From Apostichopus japonicus (taxonomy: Eukaryota; Echinodermata; Holothuroidea; Aspidochirotida; Stichopodidae), in NCBI RefSeq assembly GCF_037975245.1, contig NC_092561.1:20719008-20783007 (forward strand): DNA of 64,000 nt. The letters run 5' to 3'. Positions 28,901 to 37,900 of this stretch are shown piece by piece. The notes beneath the pieces were generated by a model, which was given only the letters and a program-made list of their open reading frames with translations, was not told the DNA's origin and searched no databases. Made by a program: the position numbers and the translations under genes. Positions within the stretch are counted from its first letter, which is position 1. Every line of letters begins with the position of its first letter.

Positions 28901-31900
28901 GGAATTATTTGGAATTTATGACGACTAAACTTTGAGGAAGTGTAATTTCGTTTCGTTTTGTTTATTCCAATATAAATTGCATAAAATACAGTTCATAAAT
29001 AGGAAAATGTTACAATGACTTGTACAGAGTACAGACTATTATCTCTTTCGTGTGAAGAGTTTCGAAATTTTACAATAAATAGCAGTGTCGTCAGCGTACT
29101 TAATGACAGAACAATTGGAATTTGACTGTATTTCATTAGTAAACATTGTAAAGAGCAATGCCGAGAGGGGACCACCTTGCGGAACACCAATTTTGATATT
29201 GGAGGTATCAGAGAGACCTTTTTCAATCTTGACTTGTCTGGACCACCCCTTAAGGAAGTTTGCAAGCCAGTGGGTTAACCATGGTTCGATACCAAAATTC
29301 ATAAGATCATTTAATAAATAATTTGGTAAAACGATGTTAAAAGCACTTGAAAAATCAAGGAATAAAACTTTGGCAACAGTAGTGTCTTTACAATTCAAAC
29401 CTGAAACAATGTCATGGACTAGGGTTAAAAAAGCGTCTGTACATGATACCCCCTTCCTGTAGGCAAACTGGCAATTGTACCCGTACAGGCTAAGAGCTTC
29501 GGTGACATATGGTAATAAAGTCTATTGCATGCAATTGAACCAATGCTAGCAAGATCGATTGGCCTGTAGTCATTGACAGCAGTAGGTCTAGGTCTCTTGG
29601 GAATGGGTGCAATTATTGCATGCTTCCAGGAAGAGATACTTATTATATAAAAGATGAAACTTCACACACATTTCATTTCTTGGCTAACCTTGGAATTCCC
29701 CTAAATGTCCTCTTATTCCCCTAAATGTCCCCTTATTACACTAAATGTCATATAAATGTCACTGAACTATTAAAGTTAATTATATCAACAAAATTCTAAA
29801 ACAATAATTCAACAAAGACCTTATTAAGATAAAACATGAAAATATGTTTCTATCAATCACCTGAGAACACACAAAGGTTAAGTCTGGGTACTTGTCCATC
29901 AATTGAATCACTGTAGACCAGGTACGGGCACATTTACGAACTGTTTCTGCATATGGCCACAACCAGGCTGTGTCAAAATGAAACGGAAAAAAGAAAGGCA
30001 TGAAACAAAATCAGAAGTAGAAATAAAGGGAAGGGCAGGACAGGCCAGGGCAAGGCAGGACAGGCCAGGGCAGGGCAGGACAGGACAGGGCAGGGCAGGG
30101 CAGGGCAGGACAGGCCAGGGCAGGGCAAGGCAGGCCAGGGCAGGGCAGGGCAGGGCAGGGCAGGGCAGGGCAGGCCAGGGCAAGGCAGGACAGGGCAGGG
30201 CAAGGCAGGGCAGGGAAAATTCCATAGCATTAACTCATTCTAAAAAGGGAAGCATATTTGCTGACTCATTTCCTTCCACTCTTTATTTTCTTGTGATAAA
30301 CAGAAATGTTTACAAAAGGCACAAGCAAACAATTCCTGATATGAAAGTTGTCATACACTTGTTTACACACTTTCAAGGCTCCCTTTGTGATGACTGACAA
30401 TTCTCCAGTTACCTGTATCAATGTGTGCATGCCCCATAGCATGTATTGTGAACTGACTGTCTCCATTCTTCTCCCGAAAGAAATTGCGAGCGACCTCCTT
30501 GGCCTTCTTGCAGCCGTTCTCTTGATCGAGGGTACAGAGATTGACCATGTGGTTTACGGTGTGTAGCGCCTGGACACTTCTTTGGTCATCTTCTGGTAAT
30601 TCCTAGTATAAAATAATACAGCCAAATGTTAAAAACAGTTCTAAACCGGATTGAAACCGGTTTCAAATTCTACATGGTACCTTGTAATTGAGACCAATTC
30701 AAAACCACTGAACTTTGTAACTGAGACTGGTCCAAATCCTATATGGTTTTCCTTTTCAGGTATGATACTGCTGTGGTATTGTCTAATAATAATATGTGTG
30801 TCAGTAGCAAAGCCTGCCTCCATGTGAAACTTTGCTGTTGGTAGAATTTGCACTTGCTTTATAACTTGTGGACGGGGGTGAAATGAGTGAGATTATAAGT
30901 CCATTAAAATGTATATCTTGGCCTTCGATGCCATTACGAACAGGGACAAACGTTCCAATCTTCTTCAGATTTAGCTCGTGAGGAGTAAACAATTTATGGA
31001 GATGCTGATCAACCAGATGAATTCATTTTCTTTTTATCTCTGAAGTATATCAGTACGCACACACAGTACTTTCACATTACTCTTGACACTGCTCTGTGCT
31101 AAGATTATTTTTCCTTTTCATTTCTGAGGTATATCGGCATACATGCAGTACTTTCATATCATTCTCAACACTGCCTCGTGCTGAGAGTAATTTTGTAGAG
31201 TAGTCTCTGAAGTATATCTGCATATCAGCATACACACAGTACTATCACTTCATTTCTCAACACTGCCTCGTGCTGAAAGAACGTAAAGAATTTAATTTTA
31301 CCGTAGCAATATCCGTCAACAGCTCAATATCTGTGATGAGGTCATGGACTTCCATGTCAAGGGTCACAAGGTCACACTTTGACAAGGTGAAGGTCATGTC
31401 TGGTTTTGGTGGACCAATCATGTAGTCACCAGCTCCAAACATTGTGTTGCAGGCCATTTCAATGTACAGAATGATTCTATAAGTCATTGAAAATGTTTTC
31501 AAGTTAGTTTAGTTTTAACTTTCTTTAATTCTACTTAAGCAGAATTTTAAATGTGACAAAAGCCAAAGCCCTAAAAAACAGAAACTTTTAGCTAGAACAG
31601 GATTTGAACTTGTGACTTCAGAATGACAAGTCCTGTGCTTTTAATGACAAAGCTATCCAGCCCTTAGTTGATCTTTAACCCTTATTTAATCCATTCTTTG
31701 AGGTTTGGTGCCACCCAATAGACAGGTCTTTGTTCAACACTGGTATGCAAGGTATGTACAGTATTCTGTGACCATTCATACATCTCATGGTATTGCTATA
31801 TATTTAATTATTCCAATTTACACACTTTACAACAGAAACCACAGACAGACAGACATCTGCAATAGAACAGCATGTTCAAATACTTGAAATCAGTTTTAAA

Positions 31901-34900
31901 CTTTCACAATTAACCAAAGTTCTTACTTTCCCTTGATTGACTTGAAATCATCCTCCAGGATAAAGTCTATCCTCTCCTCTGGATTTAACCCTTGTAGAGG
32001 AACTCCGTCACGGCTCCAGATCTGACAAAAGAAAAGCAACAATCTTGAATATGTACATTGAGACCATTCTACAACTCACACTCTTCACAACCAAGTTTAA
32101 CCCTACGGAATACTCCATCAAAGGTCTGAGTTTAACCCTCTTGTATACTCCATCAAAGGTCTGAGTTTAACCCTCTGGTATACTCCATCAAAGGTCTGAG
32201 TTTAACCCTCTGGTATACTCCATCAAAGGTCTGAGTTTAACCCTCTGGTATACTCCATCAAAGGTCTGAGTTTAACCCTCTGGTATACTCCATCAAAGGT
32301 CTGAGTTTAACCCTCTGGTATACTCCATCAAAGGTCTGTGTTTAACCCTCTGGTATACTCCATCAAAGATCTGAGTTTAACCCTCTGGTATACTCCATCA
32401 ATGGTCTTAGTTTAACCCTCTGGTATACTCCATCAAAGGTCTTAGTTTAGCCCTCTGGTTCACTCCATCAAAGGTCTGAGTTTAACCCTCTGGTATACTT
32501 CATCAAAGGTCTGAGTTTAACCCTCTGGTATACTCCATCAAAGGTCTGAGTTTAACCCTCTGGTATACTCCATCAAAGGTCTGTGTTTAACCCTCTGGTA
32601 TACTCCATCAAAGGTCTGAGTTTAACCCTCTGGTATACTCCATCAAAGGTCTGAGTTTAATCCTCTGGTATACTCCATCAAAGGTCTGAGTTTAGCCCTC
32701 TGGTTCACTCCATCAAAGGTCTGAGTTTAACCCTCTGGTATACTCCATCAAAGGTCTGAGTTTAACCCTCTGGTATACTCCATCAAAGGTCTGAGTTTAA
32801 CCCTCTGGTATACTCCATCAAAGGTCTGAGTTTAACCCTCTGGTATACTCCATCAAAGGTCTGAGTTTAACCCTCTGGTATACTCCATCAAAGGTCTGAG
32901 TTTAATCCTCTGGTATACTCCATCAAAGGTCTGAGTTTAGCCCTCTGGTTCACTCCATCAAAGGTCTGAGTTTAACCCTCTGGTATACTTCATCAAAGGT
33001 CTGAGTTTAACCCTCTGGTATACTCCATCAAAGGTCTGAGTTTAACCCTCTGGTATACTCCAAAGGTCTGAGTTTAACCCTCTGGCATACTCCATCAAAG
33101 GTCTGAGTTTAACCCTCTGGTATACTCCATCAAAGGTCTGAGTTTAACCCTCTGGTATACTCCATCAAAGGTCTGTGTTTAACCCTCTGGTATACTCCAT
33201 CAAAGGTCTGAGTTTAACCCTCTGGTATACTCCATCAAAGGTCTGAGTTTAACCCTCTGGTATACTCCATCAAAGGTCTTAGTTTAGCCCTCTGGTTCAC
33301 TCCATCAAAGGTCTGAGTTTAACCCTCTGGTATACTCTATCAAAGGTCTGAGTTTAACCCTCTGGCATACTCCATCAAAGGTCTGAGTTTAACCCTCTGG
33401 TATACTCTATCAAAGGTCTGAGTTTAACCCTCCAGTCTACATCAATGAATTTGAAAACAATTTTCTGGAGGTTATTTTATAAAGATTTTAAACTAAGCTC
33501 TAATACTGAAAGCTTTAGAAGAAAGTCCCAGAGTCTTTTTCAGGGAATGTGTTTTGTTACTAAACCATTGCTTAAAATTAAGTATACATAAATTGTGCTG
33601 CAAAGTACCCAACGAAGTTTGCCTGGCTATTCATGAAAACTTTATTTCAGGTACTGATCAAAGTTTTCAGCAATGACACAATATTGCAATCATTTTATCT
33701 CACAGTACCAACAGATAACTAGATGTCAATGGCACTCCCAACAAACAATCTAAACTTCATTCCAAGGTTGTATCAATTTACTCTCAGGGATCCACCATTA
33801 AAGTATAATTCACTTTTGAAAACCATTTGTTTGTTTGAAGGTTTGCAAAATCACTCCAGGGAGAATAGATGATGAATTTGCTATCATCACAAACAAAGAA
33901 TGGATGATTGCTGAAATTGTTTTCAAACTTTTGATAACCATCGTTGTTCAAATAAATGATCACTCTTTTACGACCATGACACAATAGGCTCACATTTTAT
34001 TGTCTCAGATAGCGTTTGCAATTTCGTGCCGACTCACATCACAGTTTTTATTACGTACATCAATAAAAGTTACATTTTGCTCCACTGGCAGTAAAATGAG
34101 ACCGAAGATCTAAATGATGACAAACAATTATTCAGCAGTTTTCTAACAAGTCGACCCCAATTGTTCTTTGAAAGAACAATCTTGTTAAGTACTGTGGCAG
34201 TTAGCTGTGATGACACTATTTTGGTTGTCTAGTGTTCTCACTACATTACAGCAGCTTAAGTCAAGACACTATCTTTGAGTCTAGTGTCCTCACTTCATTA
34301 CAGAACATTACAGGTAACAAACGCCTACAGTGGAATTACGACCTTCCTTACCGGTTCCGAACCTCCGGACATACAATCAGCGTCCATAGCCTTAGCTACA
34401 TGGTTAGCTATGGACGCTTTACTGAAATCTGTTGAAAGGGTTGACTAAAGCTGGAAGCAAAATACACCTACCAATGCCTCGGATCCGGAGTGCCACTGTA
34501 AACGTACGTGTTGAGATTTCCATGCCTTTGGAATCTGAAATTCAAGCCGAAACCAATGTGTGGACCATCTAAGGAATAGAAGCAAAAAAAAGGGAATTGA
34601 ACCTAACTTTTACCTACACTTTGTTTGACCTTCCTTCCATTACAATGTTTAGTATATACAGTATACTGAATTACAGCATTAGTCAACCGAATTGAGAAAA
34701 GTCGGTAGCTCCATTAAACTAAGAAGATATTAAATGTTATCAAATGATTGGGCATTTTTTGCCAAAGAAAGCCCCCTTAAAATGAAAGTGGATTTATGAA
34801 AATGAAAATACATTGAACTAATTAAGTTAACTGTACATCTGAATACTACAGAATATGTGAATTTCTCTAATCTCAATTGTACATACTCAATAAATCTACT

Positions 34901-37900
34901 ACGAAAAGAAACAGGTGTGAGGGGGGGGGGGTGGTTGTTCTGGCATACTGTCATATTATCGTCAAATGGAAAGGAAACAGAAAGAGGGAATGTTTCACTT
35001 ATTTAGACAATAATTGTTAATATTTTAATTGTACCCTATATTTTATTACAAAGTGAAGTGGGAGGAGCATGGGGAAGGTGTGGATTACTAGTCATTTCAT
35101 CCCTTCCTTCCCACAACAGATCACACACGGTATATCTTTTAACAAAACTGTCGTCATTCTGCAGCTGGATACTCACGTAGGCCCATACGATCCTCCGACT
35201 GTCACTGAATCAAACTTCTGTGTGACAGCAGCTTTAAATGGCACTCTACCTGGAGCTGCATAATGGAATATCCCAGGCACAGTCATGCGGTTAGTATAGA
35301 GCCTACAGTGTAAAGACAGTATAAATAAATCAGCATTAATTGGGAGACTTAGTATGGAACTTAAGATCTAGATAATAATAATCAGCAGTTATTTTTACGA
35401 CGCTTAGGCGACCACAAATGTGGGAGAAAACCGCCAGGGCTTATGGATTACAACTTACATGTCGAGTGGCTTCCAATTCAACATTTTAACTCAAAATTTC
35501 GTAAATTGCTCTTGGAAGCAAAAACCCACCTTACTATGACACGTTCGGGTATCCTAAGCCTCATTGCTTCAAATGCCACCGCTTTTATCCACTCGGCCAC
35601 AGCACCGGTCTAATGATTCATGACTTCTAAGTATTTCGTTTAATTAACTCGTACAGACGACTTGCACTATATAGTGTACAGCTTGAAGTACCATATAGTT
35701 AATGGCACAAACCAACATTGATGAATTTAATGTCAAAACTTCTAAGACAGGATTCCAGACTGATTTACAAGCTAGTTTCCTATTTCTTTTTTTTCTCTGT
35801 GAGAAAAAGTAGCAAATAACCCACAGTTTTAAGACTAATTTTGGATAAATACAACTGATTTGGGGGAAATAAAAAAATTCACTTTCATTGACACATTTTG
35901 AAACTTTTGAAAATTTACCTATCCTTAATATTAGTTATAACCTGGACAATTTACAGACCATGATATTGCAGAACTGAGATCATACAAAACATCAAATCAA
36001 TTAAATTCTACCATATTATAATAAATATGTATTGCACCCCAATGCATAGAAATAATGATATTAATGAAGGGGGTTCTGAAATTTTCTCAAGTTTCATTAG
36101 ACTATGTTTATCATTGAAATATATGTGAAGTATTGGTTAAAGAAATTTACACATTGCAAAATCTGCAGATTTCACTTGATATTTTACTATGAAGAAAAGA
36201 AATCATCTTGACGTACAGTAGGCTACATAACAACAATATTATTTTGTGATTCTGCAATGAAATTGTGACTGAACGGTTTTGTTTTCTTGGGCTGTGGCAT
36301 TTCACATCACTGACTGGTAACCTGGGCAGACTGCCCTCCCAGCACCCCTCCCCCTCCCCCTCTCTTGACCCACTTAGTAAGCTGCTTAAAGGCATTGAAG
36401 ACTCGCCCCAAACTGCGTGCGGCCATCTGTTAAGTTAACTTTCTGTTGCTTGCAAGTGACGTTTTGTTCGTGTCGCTACAAAATGCAGACAGTAATGAAA
36501 TGTGATACCTTGTTATCTTTAGCTGGACCTGAGATGTCCATCGCTATATCGTTTGTATACTGTGCTGTGGGTATTGACCGTGGCTGTATGTACTGACTAT
36601 ACACTAGTGTCTAATTACCGATGGTAGCAAGCTGTGTGTGTATTTTCTGGGATCAATGGTGGTGTTTAACACTTCTGTAACACCTCATTCGAAACTAGGT
36701 CAAATTACCGGCATTAGACGTTTCTTTTTGCGCGAGTCTTCACACCCTTTAACTCTATCCTCTTGCAGGCTAAGCCTGTAAGTAACTTCCATTCCATGCC
36801 TTTGAAAGAAGACCACTTTCAAAGATTTTTTGCTGAACTAAAATATGGTAGGCCTTATAATTTCCACTTTAAGTTTAGAAATAAGTTCAGTTAAATAAGT
36901 TACAAAAGTTTTGTAATATCCAGATCTATGAGACAGAAAAATACATATAATGTAACTGGCAGATCAAATCTTAATGCTTTGTGATAAATTCCAAATGTTT
37001 ATCAATTGAGTAACACATCCACAAAGATCTTCTTTTTTTAATAGACAATGCATTTGAACGCATTTTGAGGGCACAAAGGTTGGTTCAACAGTTGTTGTGG
37101 AGAAATAGTGGACTTTTGGCGCATTATCAAGCAGTGAAAACTGAGAAAGGGATATATCAACAAAAAACTGGGAGGAGCAACCCCAAATGAGTGCGTGATG
37201 TTTCTTCACTCCTACTCCTAGCTAAGCAGGATTCACCACTCTTGGGTACAGGAAAGTTGAGTAATTTCACCCAAGCATACACTAGCCTATTGTATGTGCC
37301 TGCATTACCTGGCATCAACTAGCCTAAATACAGTAGGTGAGAATCTTTTTACTTTTAGTGATGAAAATAAAATAGCCTGGGTTTATGATTAATCTTACTC
37401 CTACTCTGGTTATGCAGGCAATTAACCTTGATCAATAGCCTAAGATTGTCATAGGTCTAATAACTGGTTAACCTTCACTGCACTAAATTAGGCCTGTAAT
37501 TGTAAGTTTCAGGTTTTTTACAGAACTACTACTAGGCCTCAGTCTACTCTGGACTTCTCGGCATACTGTATTTGTATGCCTAGGCTTTTTTTTAAACGAC
37601 CTTCTTATGGGGTGCACCATGTCATTACATCTTTATTACATATCGGCCATGCAGTATGTATATCACATCCGAAACAGAGTTTTAGAGAGATATTGGTAGC
37701 ATACGAACCTTGCATACACAGGGAGTAGTTCACGAAATATATCTCGCTAAACTGATACCCAGTCACCCTTACAAGCGATGTACAATTAGAGCGATTCAGT
37801 CAAATGATTACCTGCTTTGTAAGTTCGAATCTTTAAAGTAAACTTTCGAAGTAAATTTCTCGGCTCTTTCTAGAGTAGTTCTGCGGTGTTTTACCAGCGG

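Noticed and set aside
29903-30230. Open frames of [10 protein letters not shown] or [10 protein letters not shown] type on both strands
   Set aside because: Products of the G-rich pentamer minisatellite in MAN2C1 intron 6.
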